Below, one piece after another: positions 1 to 9,860 of a stretch of 64,000 bases of DNA. The notes under the pieces were generated by a model. It saw nothing but the letters and a program-made list of their open reading frames with translations, was not told the origin of the DNA and searched no databases. Where the stretch lies: assembly GCF_014698965.1 (NCBI RefSeq), contig NZ_JACXAE010000027.1, forward strand, positions 120,248-184,247. Direction: 5' to 3'. Origin of the DNA: Iningainema tapete BLCC-T55. GTDB lineage: Bacteria > Cyanobacteriota > Cyanobacteriia > Cyanobacteriales > Nostocaceae. Both the position numbers and the translations under genes were made by a program. Position 1 is the first letter of the stretch. Each line of letters starts with the position of its first letter.

Positions 1-233
1 GCAGGGCATCAGATTACACAGACATTGAGATAACTAGAATTAACTAGAGTCGTCAATTTAGGTAAGGTTCTAATTGACAAAGAGTGCAATCTTATTGGTT
101 AAGTAGAGACGCAATTAATCGCGTCTGTGCTGTTTGGTAATTGATGCACCGCGTAACAAATTTAAATTTTTGTTAAGTAATGTGACCTCCTTTGCTGTAC
201 AGACGTTCCGGCGGAGCGTCTCTACGAAATTAA
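1..233. other. intergenic stretch with two short palindromes
   Basis: No gene is supported here. It lies beyond the stop codon of the amidase that is read leftward. It holds an imperfect palindrome around 104-126 (AGACGC facing GCGTCT) and a second one at 197-225 of the dispersed mini-palindrome family described elsewhere. A short plus-strand reading frame at 134-337 runs into the amidase on the other strand and has no recognisable product. Confidence 0.6.
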
Positions 234-2081
234 TTATCTTTGTCTTAGGTACTGGAGAATACCATTGGCTATTGCTTCGGCCATCTGATATTGATACTGT
301 GGATTTGACAGTTTTGCTGCATCTTCCTGACCAGTAAGATATCCTAATTCAACAAGAATGGCGGGCATAGAATTTCTTCTCAAGACATAAAACCTTGCCT
401 TTCTTACCCCCCGATCTCTAACATTCACACTCCGAAGAATGTTGTCATGAACTGTGTTAGCCAAGCCTAAACCACTGTCGTAATAGTACACTTCTAAACC
501 ACTGACATCAGGACGATTTAGCCCTGCTGAGTTTGCATGAATACTAACAAACATATCAGCCGATACTTGCTGTGCTATGTCTACTCTTCCTTGCAAGCTC
601 ACAAAGTAGTCGGAATTACGTGTTAGTACTACGGAGATACCGTTTTGCTGTAAAATTTCCGCTATACGAGTGCTAACAGGTAGGATGATATCCTTTTCTC
701 GTACTCCGCCTAAGCCAATTGCACCCGGATCTTTACCACCATGTCCTGGATCAATCACAACTGCGACTCGTCCATTGGTTGGACGAGGAGGATTGTATGG
801 TTGAGGATTATTTGTCAATGGGTTCGGGAATGATTGTGTGTATGGTCGTGATATTGGTGGTAGAAGCGAAGATGGTAAGGGTGCTAACCGACGATTACGT
901 TGTAAATCTAATGCTATGGCTTGGTTGTCACGATTGAGTTGCCCAATTCTTACTCCGGCTGCTGGTTGGACGTAGATCACTACATTATTAGGATCTTCCT
1001 GTTGCAGGCGTATTCTTAAAATGGGACTACGCTCATTGAGAACTGGACCTCTAACTGTTACCGCTAATTTAGCATTGGGAACAACGATCCGGTAAAAACC
1101 AGATGACCTATCCCAGCTACCATTGGCTAATATTCGCCGATCGCCTTTTACAATCAGTTGCGTGTCATTGCGTACAAGTTGCACTGACTCAATTGTTGCT
1201 TGTAAATTGTTTTCTGATAACCTAGAGGGGGTAGGGGTAGTATTATCTGTTGCCAGTATATTCCCAGTTCCAACAGTTGGTAGAACGACTAAGCCACTAC
1301 TGTCACTACTTACTTTCCAATCGGGACTATCTTTATCCACCCGCATTTCTACTCGGACAGTTGGTGGTTTTGTGTTCAGTTGGTTTAATAGGATGCTATT
1401 AACACCATACTTGCCTACTGGTAAATCCCTTTGGGTTGTTTGTCCAACAGAGGCGTTGGGAATATCCATGTAAATAGTGCGGCGATCGCGACTGCGACTC
1501 ACCCTGGGAATTTTGGCTTTTTCTCCACTGGTGCGAATGAAAAAACCATCGCCTGTAATCTGAAAATTGTCGATCTGAGTTGCTCCTGTTGTGGTACTAG
1601 CTACCTTTAATAACTCAGATCGCAACTTATTTTCAGAATCTGTTGTCACCAAATTATAAACATTTTGTTGCTCTGAGTTATCAGTTATTTTAATTTGAGG
1701 CTTTGGTAGTTGTACATTCCACCGATTAGCACTTACCCCAATAAATTGCACCATGTCGGGGTTCATGGTGTAACCTGGATCAAGTTCGACAACGATTCGC
1801 GCCGTTTGTGCGTCAAACTGCCCTGCACGTATTGAACGGATACCCCTACCTGGTGACTCTGCGGGTGGTAATTCCCCAAGAGTAGTATCTGGTAAATCAA
1901 TTACTAATCGAGTGGGGTTGAACATAAGTCGTGCTCTAGGTTGAACCGAACCTTCTGTGTCAATTTCCAGCCGATTTTGATTCACATCAAAACGCCAAGA
2001 TTGCAATCTCGCTGCATGAGCTGGTGACAATAGCATAAAGATTGTCACAAGAGTACCAGGTAGTAACCAGTGCAGTTTCAC
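234..2081 (-). CDS. amiC: N-acetylmuramoyl-L-alanine amidase with AMIN domains, AmiC type
   Basis: This enzyme cleaves the amide bond between N-acetylmuramic acid and the stem peptide in periplasmic peptidoglycan. In filamentous cyanobacteria AmiC proteins drill the septal nanopores needed for cell-cell communication. The frame could open at 2120, but a GTG at 2081 is preceded by AGGAG seven bases upstream and directly starts a signal peptide (KLHWLLPG...SPAHA), so I take 2081 (615 aa). AMIN-type repeats fill roughly residues 25-400, followed by a Pro/Asn-rich linker. The C-terminal Amidase_3 domain shows the zinc ligands in IDPGHGGKDPGA, REKDI and SIHAN, and the catalytic Glu in VELGYLT. Length is typical for cyanobacterial AmiC. 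Confidence 0.93.
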   Translation of the reverse strand: MKLHWLLPGTLVTIFMLLSPAHAARLQSWRFDVNQNRLEIDTEGSVQPRARLMFNPTRLVIDLPDTTLGELPPAESPGRGIRSIRAGQFDAQTARIVVELDPGYTMNPDMVQFIGVSANRWNVQLPKPQIKITDNSEQQNVYNLVTTDSENKLRSELLKVASTTTGATQIDNFQITGDGFFIRTSGEKAKIPRVSRSRDRRTIYMDIPNASVGQTTQRDLPVGKYGVNSILLNQLNTKPPTVRVEMRVDKDSPDWKVSSDSSGLVVLPTVGTGNILATDNTTPTPSRLSENNLQATIESVQLVRNDTQLIVKGDRRILANGSWDRSSGFYRIVVPNAKLAVTVRGPVLNERSPILRIRLQQEDPNNVVIYVQPAAGVRIGQLNRDNQAIALDLQRNRRLAPLPSSLLPPISRPYTQSFPNPLTNNPQPYNPPRPTNGRVAVVIDPGHGGKDPGAIGLGGVREKDIILPVSTRIAEILQQNGISVVLTRNSDYFVSLQGRVDIAQQVSADMFVSIHANSAGLNRPDVSGLEVYYYDSGLGLANTVHDNILRSVNVRDRGVRKARFYVLRRNSMPAILVELGYLTGQEDAAKLSNPQYQYQMAEAIANGILQYLRQR

Positions 2082-2613
2082 AATGTTTTCTCCTGAGTGC
2101 GCATTCATGGAAGCCATCAATCTGTTGCATTATAGGTACCTTACACCGTCACCGCTCAAACCTCAGCTTTGATGTGCTGGGATTAAGACACAGCTAATGG
2201 CGTCAAATTTTAACAGGTTCCCGATGAATTTCTCTGCCATAACGGCAAGGAAATCTAAACCATCAGATTACCTTAAAATAGAGATAATCAGTATCCCTCC
2301 CTTGCAGTCAATCCCACAATCATGACACTTGAATAGCTGTGGGATTTGGTGAAGTTGTTTGATTGAATGGTAATTGATGCAGTGCTTGACAAAATTGCTT
2401 TTATGTGATATACACTTAGAAAAAATATCTGTTTGTTTGACGAGGATACCCGAAATAAAAATACGTACTTGTTGGTAGAAGCTCAACAACTCCTAAAAAT
2501 ACACATTTTCAGGTGACGTAATTTTAGCAAAAGAAGTTTCCGTTTTGGAGCGTGAGACAAAATCTTACTTCAGGCATTCCAAGTCAGAGACTTGGAACGA
2601 CTTCTACAAAAAA
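2082..2613. other. intergenic region without a supported gene
   Basis: This 530-base AT-rich stretch separates the amidase from the antiporter, both on the minus strand, so it should hold the amidase promoter. A 73-codon minus-strand frame at 2268-2489 has no RBS and an unstructured Cys/His/Ile-rich translation, and I do not call it. I see no clear terminator or operator. Confidence 0.5.
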
Positions 2614-4008
2614 TCAAGAATTGGGAGTGTTATCAACAACTGCATCGTCTAAAATTATTTGCTCGCCTACAATTGTTGGTTGGGGAAAGACGAATCGTAA
2701 TAAAGGAGGAGCTAAAAAGGTGGTTAAAATCACCATCATGATAATTGCTGCTTCTAGTGGTTTGGAGAGAATTCCAGTGGAGGAGCCAATACCAAGGAAA
2801 ACTAATCCGACTTCACCCCGAGGAATCATTCCCACACCAATAGCTAAGCGATTAATTTGGGATTGACCAAACACCACTGCGCCTGTAACGATTTTACCAA
2901 CAATGGCGACAATGATGAGAAAAGCCGCCATAATTAATCCTTCTCGGTTACTAGGAATTGCTGGGTTTAAAACGCCCAAATCGGTTCTTGCCCCAACTGT
3001 CACAAAGAAAATGGGCACGAGCATATCAGCAATCGGAATTACCTGCTGCTGCAGTTGTACACGTTCATCTGTTTCATCCAAAACTAAGCCAGCGGCAAAA
3101 GAACCCAAAATTGCTTCTAATTGTATTACAGAAGCAAAGTATGACATGACGAAGGCGAAGATAAACGCGGGTATAATTAGCCCACCACGAGTTTTTAGCT
3201 TAGAGGCGATCTCGACAAACGAATTACTAAATACATTTCCCAAAACGATTGCACCTAATAAAAAACCACTCGCAGCGATAATCAAATAAATTACTTTACT
3301 TACATCCACTGCTCCATCTTTAGCAAGACTTGCCACCACTGCTAAAACGATAATTCCTAACACATCATCAATTACAGCAGCGCCCAAAATAATCTGCCCC
3401 TCCTTAGAATTGAGACGCCCCAATTCTGATAGCACCTTAGAAGTAATACCGATACTTGTTGCCGTTAGTGCCGCTCCAGCAAAAATAGCTGGCACCGCTG
3501 GAATACCAAACAAAATCATCAACCCAGCTGTACCAGCAGTAAACGGTGCTACTACTCCCACCACTGCGACAACACTTGCTTGGATACCAACCGCCATCAA
3601 ATCTTTGAGATTTGATTCCAAACCAATTTCAAATAACAGAATAATCACTCCCAATTCTGCCAAAACGGTGATAACTTCTGACTGCGCAAAAAAAACTGCA
3701 TTTGATGCCTCAGGAGTTAACCCAGCAGTTGCTTGCAGGAATGACATAACTAAAGAACTGGAACCATCAGCCGAACTTTCTGGAAACACCAATAGATGTA
3801 GGATAGATACACCCACTGCCACACCACCGACAAGTTCACCTAACACGGGTGGAAAACCCACACGATTTGATAATTCCCCGCCAATTTTGCTCGCGAAGTA
3901 AATTACAACTAAACTCAGCAGTACCCCTGCTAGTACAAGTGAACTATCGGCTGTAGCTGTGGCTGTTGCCAAAAAGGGAAAAGAGAAAGTTAAAAGATGT
4001 AACTGCAT
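2614..4008 (-). CDS. cation:proton antiporter, CPA2 family
   Basis: This is an integral membrane monovalent cation/proton exchanger of 464 aa with about 12-13 hydrophobic segments. It matches the Na_H_Exchanger family: an N-terminal amphipathic start, then FPPVLGELVGGVAVG, an acidic membrane motif in IILLFEIGLESNLKDL, GAAVIDDVLGIIVLAVVASL (the paired-Asp transport site typical of this superfamily), and LGSFAAGLVLDET. No C-terminal RCK/TrkA domain is fused, so it is a short form. The probable role is Na+ or K+ homeostasis and pH control; which ion is carried cannot be told from sequence. The gene stands alone, with the acyltransferase gene divergent from it across a 150-bp spacer. Confidence 0.9.
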   Translation of the reverse strand: MQLHLLTFSFPFLATATATADSSLVLAGVLLSLVVIYFASKIGGELSNRVGFPPVLGELVGGVAVGVSILHLLVFPESSADGSSSLVMSFLQATAGLTPEASNAVFFAQSEVITVLAELGVIILLFEIGLESNLKDLMAVGIQASVVAVVGVVAPFTAGTAGLMILFGIPAVPAIFAGAALTATSIGITSKVLSELGRLNSKEGQIILGAAVIDDVLGIIVLAVVASLAKDGAVDVSKVIYLIIAASGFLLGAIVLGNVFSNSFVEIASKLKTRGGLIIPAFIFAFVMSYFASVIQLEAILGSFAAGLVLDETDERVQLQQQVIPIADMLVPIFFVTVGARTDLGVLNPAIPSNREGLIMAAFLIIVAIVGKIVTGAVVFGQSQINRLAIGVGMIPRGEVGLVFLGIGSSTGILSKPLEAAIIMMVILTTFLAPPLLRFVFPQPTIVGEQIILDDAVVDNTPNS

Positions 4009-4100
4009 GTGTTCTGCTAAATTCCTTCTCTTTAATTTATCAAGCTAGCTGACATAAGCTTGTAACTTTAATCAGTAAACTATGAAATACACCCGACCAT

Positions 4101-4133
4101 AGATCCCCGGCTTCTTAAAGAAGCCGGGGATCT
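4101..4133. repeat. perfect 16-bp-arm palindrome
   Basis: Arms 4101-4116 (AGATCCCCGGCTTCTT) and 4118-4133 are exact reverse complements around a single A. A variant with the same AGATCCCC-GACTTCTT core recurs at 53975-54003, so this is a dispersed repeat rather than a gene-specific terminator. It lies between the divergent antiporter and acyltransferase genes, where a terminator would have no role. Confidence 0.8.
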
Positions 4134-4159
4134 AGGAACGCCTTTCGAGGAGAGCTACC

Positions 4160-5569
4160 TTGCCCCATTCAATTCAACGCGCACAACCGCCCTTAGAGTT
4201 CATCCCACAGCAGTTCGACCCACTGGTACACTATATTATGCAGGGGTTATTGCCAATCTTGCAGCGATTAAGGCTTCGACCTTGGTTACCCACAGGAATC
4301 GCCAAGATTGAAACTGAGAATGTAGAAGTGTTAGTCGATCTCTACCAACAATTTCAAGCTGGCAAAATTCGTTTTCTCATTGCATTTCGCCACTGTGAAG
4401 TTGACGACCCTCTTAGTATGTTATACTTACTATCCCGTGCAGTACCAAAAGTTGCCAGGAAAATTGGTGTCACACTACAATACCCAATTCATTCTTACTT
4501 TCTTTACGATCGCGGCATGTTGCTCTGGGCAGGCAACTGGCTTGGATGGCTGTTTTCTCGGTTAGGCGGTGTACCGATTCATCGTGGTAAAAGGTTAGAC
4601 AGAAGTGGGATGCGTACAGCAAGGGATTTGTTTGCCAATGGTAAACTACCAATTAGTGTAGCTCCGGAAGGTGCCACAAATGGGCATAGCGAAACAGTCA
4701 GTCCATTGGAACCCGGAGTTGCCCACTTGGGCTTTTGGTGTCAACAAGACTTGCTCAAAGCGAACCGAACTGAGTCCGTATTGATTGTACCGATTGGCAT
4801 TCAGTACAGCTACATTAACCCATCTTGGGCAAAATTGGATTGGCTTTTAAGTAAATTAGAAGCAGATAGCGGCTTACCAGTACAGCAAATAGATCGATCA
4901 AATCTCGTTGAGCCAGAAAAATTCTACCATCGCCTGTTTCGCTTGGGTGAACACGTCCTTTCTCAAATGGAACAGTTTTACACTCGCTTCTACCACCAAG
5001 CACCAGTTAACACACCAATAGATTCATCTGCTCATCGTAATCAAGTACTGAAAGCTCGACTACAGACGGTATTAGATAAATCATTACAAGCAGCCGAGCA
5101 ATATTTTGGTTTAGAATCCCAGGGAACCATAATTGAACGCTGTCGCCGCATAGAGTCAGCTTGCTGGGATGATATCTATCGAAACGATTTGCCTTCCTTG
5201 CACAATTTATCACCTATAGAGCGAGGCTTGGCAGATTGGATTGCTGAAGAAGCATCTCTGCGCGTATTACACATGCGTCTAGCTGAAAGTTTTGTGGCAG
5301 TGACAGGAACTTACGTTCAACAAAAGCCTACTTTTGAAAGATTTGCAGAAACAACTTTAATTTTATTTGACCTGATTGCCCGAATTAAAGGCGAGAAAAA
5401 CCCTGCTAGACCCCGCTTAGGTTGGCGAAAATCTCAGGTAACTGTGGGTGAACCAATTTCCGTTACCGAACGTTGGTCATCATATCATATCGGTCGTCAA
5501 GGGGCAAGACAAGCAGTTGACGATTTGACGAAAGATTTACAAATAGCGTTAGAAAAGATGATTTCTTAA
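4160..5569 (+). CDS. PlsC-like 1-acyl-glycerol-3-phosphate acyltransferase family protein
   Basis: A 469-aa protein with an acyltransferase domain in the N-terminal half. The HX4D catalytic box is seen as RHCEVDDP and the substrate-binding block as VAPEGATNGH. Unlike housekeeping PlsC (about 240 aa) it has an extra helical C-terminal domain of about 200 residues, as in a cyanobacterial family of large PlsC-like proteins. It is probably a membrane-associated enzyme transferring acyl groups to a lysophospholipid or another acceptor; the substrate is not determined. The start is TTG at 4160 with GAGGAGAG just upstream (4147-4154). No ATG fits better. Confidence 0.78.
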   Translation: MPHSIQRAQPPLEFIPQQFDPLVHYIMQGLLPILQRLRLRPWLPTGIAKIETENVEVLVDLYQQFQAGKIRFLIAFRHCEVDDPLSMLYLLSRAVPKVARKIGVTLQYPIHSYFLYDRGMLLWAGNWLGWLFSRLGGVPIHRGKRLDRSGMRTARDLFANGKLPISVAPEGATNGHSETVSPLEPGVAHLGFWCQQDLLKANRTESVLIVPIGIQYSYINPSWAKLDWLLSKLEADSGLPVQQIDRSNLVEPEKFYHRLFRLGEHVLSQMEQFYTRFYHQAPVNTPIDSSAHRNQVLKARLQTVLDKSLQAAEQYFGLESQGTIIERCRRIESACWDDIYRNDLPSLHNLSPIERGLADWIAEEASLRVLHMRLAESFVAVTGTYVQQKPTFERFAETTLILFDLIARIKGEKNPARPRLGWRKSQVTVGEPISVTERWSSYHIGRQGARQAVDDLTKDLQIALEKMIS

Positions 5570-5582
5570 ACCCACAAATCCC

Positions 5583-5613
5583 TGTAGAGGCGTTCCGGCG
5601 GAACGTCTCTACA
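5583..5613. repeat. dispersed mini-palindrome, GTAGAG...CTCTAC type
   Basis: A near-perfect inverted repeat with TGTAGAG facing CTCTACA and a GTTCC-GGC-GGAAC core. It lies between the convergent acyltransferase and PhoD genes, where it could act as a bidirectional terminator, although members of the same family elsewhere lie at other kinds of junction. Confidence 0.75.
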
Positions 5614-5626
5614 TTGTGAATGCGGT

Positions 5627-7210
5627 TTATTTTTCTGGCGGCAAATCTACACTATAGAGAATTTTGCCTTCGATGTCGTGCAATGCTACTGTCATCTCCA
5701 GTGAATAACTGTTAATTTTGACTGTGCCAAAGAATTGCAAACCTTCAGATGGAGGTCGATTTGCTCTCAAACCTTGAGGTATGCTGAGAAACTTGACTTC
5801 GGGACCAAAGGTATTGTCAAGTTGGTTTGGTCCAAATGTGCCAGAGTTGAGGGGACCTGCAACAAACTCCCAGAAGGGTTTGAAGTCGGTAAATTGTGCT
5901 TTGTTAGGATCGTAATAGTGTGCTGCTGCGTAGTGTACATCAGCAGTTAACCAAACGACATTTTTGATATTTCTACGGTTGATGAACTGTAGTATATCAG
6001 CAAGTTCCAGTTCTCTTCCTAAAGCGGGACCATCGCCGTTGGCGAGATTTTCAAAAGCAGTTGGACCATCTGGTACTACCAATCCAATGGGCATATCACT
6101 GGCAATAACTTTCCATGTGGCTGTAGATTTTTGCAATTGGTTTTTCAACCAACGCACTTGAGCGCTACCCAAAAATGCTGTTTCTGCGCTTTGTTCTGTT
6201 TGACGGTTTTCTGTGTTTGGTCCCCGGTAAGTACGCTTATCTAGTACGAAAATTTCTAGTAATTGACTATACTTGAAAGAGCGGTAAATTCTCGTTGGTT
6301 CATAAGGGTCAAAGCGAATGGGTATGTATTCCAAAAACGCTTGTCTTCCCCGCGCCGCTAGTAAGTTGACGTCCTTGACTGTATAGCGGTTATCGTCTAA
6401 AATTTCGCCTGGATACCAGTTATTTGTGACTTCGTGGTCGTCCCATTGTACTATTTGAGGAACTTGGGCGTTGAAGCGGCGGACGTTTTCATCTAGCAGG
6501 TTATATATATAGTTACCACGAAACTCTGCTAGGGTTTCTGCTACTTTTGATTTTTCTTCTGTGGTAATGTTTCTCCAGATGCTGCCGTCGTCTAACTTTA
6601 CTTCTGATTGAATGGGACCATCAGCGTAAATGTTGTCACCGGAATGGATGAAGAAGTCTGGGTTGAGCTTACGGATACTTTCGTAGATTTTCATGCCGCC
6701 AAAGTCAGGATTAATACCCCATCCTTGACCTGCAGTATCTCCAGACCAAGCAAAGAAAATATCACGTCGGTATGCAGGGGCTGTTCGGAATGTACCTTCA
6801 GTGGGAGCGCTGTAAATTTTGGTATTGTCTAAATCTTGGAAAATTACCCGGTAGTAAATTTGCTCACCTAGTGGCAGGTTGTTGAGATAAACTCGTGCTG
6901 TATAGTCGTTGAGTTCTTGTGCTATTGGTCCGAAAGCACGCTTTGCTCCCCGGAAAGTTCGCTCTGTAGAATATTCGACAATGATTCGGGCAGGGCGATC
7001 GCTACGACTCCAAATCACAGCGCTATTACCGTTGAGGTCACCACTAGCTACACCATAAGGTATGCTAGGGCGCAGTTTGTCAGATGTAATCACACCAGGT
7101 GCTTGAGCAAACCCTGATTTTGATAAAAAGTTTGCGCCAACAATTCCACCACTGGTAATAGCTGCACGTAGCAAGAACTGGCGACGGTTGAAGTTTTGTG
7201 AGTGTGTCAT
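5627..7210 (-). CDS. phoD: alkaline phosphatase D (PhoD) family, Tat-exported
   Basis: This is a phosphodiesterase/phosphomonoesterase of the PhoD family (527 aa), metal dependent (Fe/Ca in characterised members), releasing phosphate from organic esters outside the cytoplasm. The N-terminus is a twin-arginine signal (NRRQFLLRAA, then a hydrophobic stretch up to about residue 35), matching export of a folded metalloenzyme. An N-terminal PhoD_N beta domain is followed by the catalytic domain with WSGDTAG, HSGDNIYADGP, QWDDHEVTNNW, SDMPIG and WLTADVHYAA, which carry the metal ligands. It may work with the phytase fusion at 56.7-60.3 kb in phosphate scavenging. I could not find a convincing Pho box upstream. 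Confidence 0.93.
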   Translation of the reverse strand: MTHSQNFNRRQFLLRAAITSGGIVGANFLSKSGFAQAPGVITSDKLRPSIPYGVASGDLNGNSAVIWSRSDRPARIIVEYSTERTFRGAKRAFGPIAQELNDYTARVYLNNLPLGEQIYYRVIFQDLDNTKIYSAPTEGTFRTAPAYRRDIFFAWSGDTAGQGWGINPDFGGMKIYESIRKLNPDFFIHSGDNIYADGPIQSEVKLDDGSIWRNITTEEKSKVAETLAEFRGNYIYNLLDENVRRFNAQVPQIVQWDDHEVTNNWYPGEILDDNRYTVKDVNLLAARGRQAFLEYIPIRFDPYEPTRIYRSFKYSQLLEIFVLDKRTYRGPNTENRQTEQSAETAFLGSAQVRWLKNQLQKSTATWKVIASDMPIGLVVPDGPTAFENLANGDGPALGRELELADILQFINRRNIKNVVWLTADVHYAAAHYYDPNKAQFTDFKPFWEFVAGPLNSGTFGPNQLDNTFGPEVKFLSIPQGLRANRPPSEGLQFFGTVKINSYSLEMTVALHDIEGKILYSVDLPPEK

Positions 7211-8478
7211 AAAGTTAGTATCTGTAGTTTAAAGTGCTACACAGACTTTAATCAAACGAACAATCATCGAACCACAGACTACAACAGGCTGTATACCTGC
7301 GCTCAAGGATATGAGATCTTTGTGTTTCAAGAGAATCTAACGATGAACTCCTACACGTATGATGCACTTTGCAATTAAAGTTTACAAACAGCAGTGAGGA
7401 ACTTCTCTGACCAAACTTAAGCAAGCAAAACAAACATCAAACCCTAATTGAAAATTTATCATATTTTGTAACACGTTTAACAATAATTATGGTGTGTTAC
7501 TTATAGGTTTGATCTAAAGATGGAAACAAAAGTATGATAGCCTGATATCTTTGCATTTGTAATCGCCACTTCCATAAATTACCAAAACTTACATAGCTTT
7601 TACCTACATTAAGAAAAAATTTTCTAATTTTTACCTTTCCTTACTCTTTTGTTAATTTTCTCATAGCAAACTTGGGTAAAAACTAAATTTTGCTGTGATA
7701 AATCACTTAGTCAAGTATTGACTAAATCGAACTTCTTCGGCTTTTAATGTGAACACACAATTTCAAATTACCATATAGTCATTTACTCAAAATAACTAAT
7801 AAAAATTGATTATGGAATAGCTGTAAACCATACATAAAAACACTTATAGCTAATCGATGAAGAGAAAAAATATTATTTAGTGAATGGAGGAAAATATCTA
7901 TTGTAAAGTTAATATGAAGAGGCAACTAAAAACAACAATAAAAACGGTATTTATCGTTACAGTTCCTTTGGAATAAAGCTTTGAGCAGAAAAGACAACTG
8001 AATGTAAGCGGTTTTAATGTGATCTTTGCAAGTCTTTCCTGATCAGGTTTACAGATTAACTATGTTTCAAATGCTGGAGCAGTGCAAGTTCATAAAATTA
8101 ATTCAGATTTTTGTAAATTTTTTATGAAGATGACTAAAAAAATTACTGTAAAAACGTGGGTAAGAGTTACTATCAAATTGTTGGAAGTCAAACTTCAGTT
8201 CGCAAAAAAAAGTCAGGAATGTTGAGATATTGCTCTATTGGATGAGATTGATATCGGTCAACATACTAGTTCGGCTAGCTTCCCAAATTTGGATTCAATC
8301 CGCTCATTTCATACTTTCAATCAGTGATTGAAAGTGTGAGTAGTTACAGGTTTATTGCTGTAGTCTACATCATTAATTAGAAGCAAGTAGAGACTCTATT
8401 TAGAGATTTATATTTGCTTCTGGATGATAGTGCTTGATGTCAGATCATTCCTAATACAAACCAGGGAGAAGATAACTC
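7211..8478. other. long AT-rich intergenic region
   Basis: 1268 bases between two divergently read genes with no coding frame I can support. Two hairpins lie near its right end. One is at 8313-8335 (ACTTTCAATC facing GATTGAAAGT, 3-nt loop). The other is at 8379-8421 (AGAAGCAA facing TTGCTTCT). Both would fall in the 5' leader of the beta-helix gene if its promoter is upstream of them. The region must also hold the phoD promoter. No RNA gene is recognised. Confidence 0.5.
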
Positions 8479-9771
8479 ATGGCAACTTTTATTGTAGATG
8501 GGATCACTACAACACTAAACAGTGCGATTAACGAGGCAAATAGCCTACCCGGACAAGACACAATTGAATTGGCTAGTTCAGTAAGTCTGTCAGAGACAGC
8601 TAATATCACTGACGAACTCGTAATCAACGGACTTGGCAATACTGTAAGCGGCAATAACAGCTTCAGCCTCTTCTCTATCAACAACACCAGTGTTGCTATT
8701 GATGGATTGACTGTTTCCAGCGGTTTAGACGGTATTGTTGTTGGTAGCGGTAGTACCCTGACAGTATCAAACAGTGTCTTCACTAACAACACAGAAGATG
8801 GTATCGATGTTCAAGGCGACAGCAGCACCGTTAACGTTAGCAACACAACATTCAGCAACAACGGTGACGATGGCTTCGACATCGGTGGCAATGGCAACAC
8901 AGTTAACTGGGATGGCGTAACCACCACTGGTAACACAGAAGAAGGTTTTGAGATTGACGGCAGCAACAACACTGTTAGCGTTAACAACAGCACCTTCAGC
9001 AACAACCAAGATGGTTTTGACTTCGATGCTACCGCTACAGGCAACATTGTTACCGTTAACAATTCAACCTTTAGTGGCAACCGCGACGATGGTTTCGATA
9101 TCCTGGGCGTTGGTAACACTGTTTCCTGGAGTGGCGTAACTTCTACTGGCAACGCAGAAGAAGGTTTCGAGATCGATGGCAGCAGCAACAATGTTACTAT
9201 CTCCGGCAGTACTCTCACAGGTAACGGTGACGATGGCTTCGATATCGATGGCACTGGCACTGGTAACGTTGTTACCGTTATCAACACAACCATCAGCAAT
9301 AATACAGCTGATGGTTTCGACATTCTTGGCACTGGCAACACAATTACCTGGGATGGCGTAACTTCCACTGGTAACGGTCAAGAAGGCTTCGAGATTGATG
9401 GTATCAACAACGTTGTTACTATCAACGGCAGTAACCTAGTTGGCAACATTGACGATGGCTTCGACTTCGATGCTCCCGCTACTGGCAACGTTGTTACTGT
9501 TAACAGTTCTGTTTTCAGTGGTAACGGCGCTGATGGTTTCGACATCCTTGGCGTTGGCAACACTGTCTTCTGGAATGAAGTAACTTCCACTGGTAATGGT
9601 CAAGAAGGGTTTGAGATCGATGGTAGCAGCAACGTTGTTTCCATCTCCGGCGGTATCCTCAGCAACTTCTTCTTCGATGCTCCTTCGGCTAACAACAACC
9701 TCACTTACACCGCTAGCTCTACTAGCAATGTCGTTGATTTAGGTACAGGTAACACCATTACCGCAATCTAG
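8479..9771 (+). CDS. repetitive right-handed parallel beta-helix protein
   Basis: A 430-aa protein with no signal peptide and no transmembrane segment, starting at ATG 8479 with GGGAGAAG upstream. Residues about 110-400 are tandem imperfect repeats alternating two rung types: DDGFDI.GTGNTV.W.GVTSTGN and EEGFEIDGSSN.V.ISGS.L.GN. Asn/Ser/Thr ladders with regular Gly-Phe-(D/E)-Ile turns are typical of pectate-lyase-like or right-handed beta-helix folds. Acidic GDDGFD turns could bind calcium. I see no catalytic residues, so a structural, adhesive or surface role is likelier than an enzyme. Absence of a Sec leader with an Asp/Gly-rich repeat body fits type I secretion. Near-identical DNA repeats suggest recent internal duplication. 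Confidence 0.75.
   Translation: MATFIVDGITTTLNSAINEANSLPGQDTIELASSVSLSETANITDELVINGLGNTVSGNNSFSLFSINNTSVAIDGLTVSSGLDGIVVGSGSTLTVSNSVFTNNTEDGIDVQGDSSTVNVSNTTFSNNGDDGFDIGGNGNTVNWDGVTTTGNTEEGFEIDGSNNTVSVNNSTFSNNQDGFDFDATATGNIVTVNNSTFSGNRDDGFDILGVGNTVSWSGVTSTGNAEEGFEIDGSSNNVTISGSTLTGNGDDGFDIDGTGTGNVVTVINTTISNNTADGFDILGTGNTITWDGVTSTGNGQEGFEIDGINNVVTINGSNLVGNIDDGFDFDAPATGNVVTVNSSVFSGNGADGFDILGVGNTVFWNEVTSTGNGQEGFEIDGSSNVVSISGGILSNFFFDAPSANNNLTYTASSTSNVVDLGTGNTITAI
8850..9650 (+). repeat. tandem coding repeats of the beta-helix gene
   Basis: Segments such as GATGGCTTCGACATC and GAAGGTTTCGAGATCGATGG recur at roughly 75-150-base steps through the gene. They encode alternating DGFDI and EGFEIDG rungs. 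The conservation at nucleotide level makes the opposite strand carry long open frames, which are shadows. Confidence 0.75.
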
Positions 9772-9860
9772 GTTTGAGCAAGTTGCTGTTCTAGATAGAA
9801 AATTATAGAGTCTGCGATCGCCTACTTCTTAACCACAGGGAAGCGATCGCGGATTCAAAG

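Noticed and set aside
2268..2489. 73-codon minus-strand frame
   Set aside because: No RBS, no recognisable motif, in an AT-rich spacer.
8767..9590. Several long minus-strand frames rich in Val/Ala/Pro/Ser inside the beta-helix gene
   Set aside because: They follow the codon repetition of the plus-strand gene, have no RBS and no folded-protein character.
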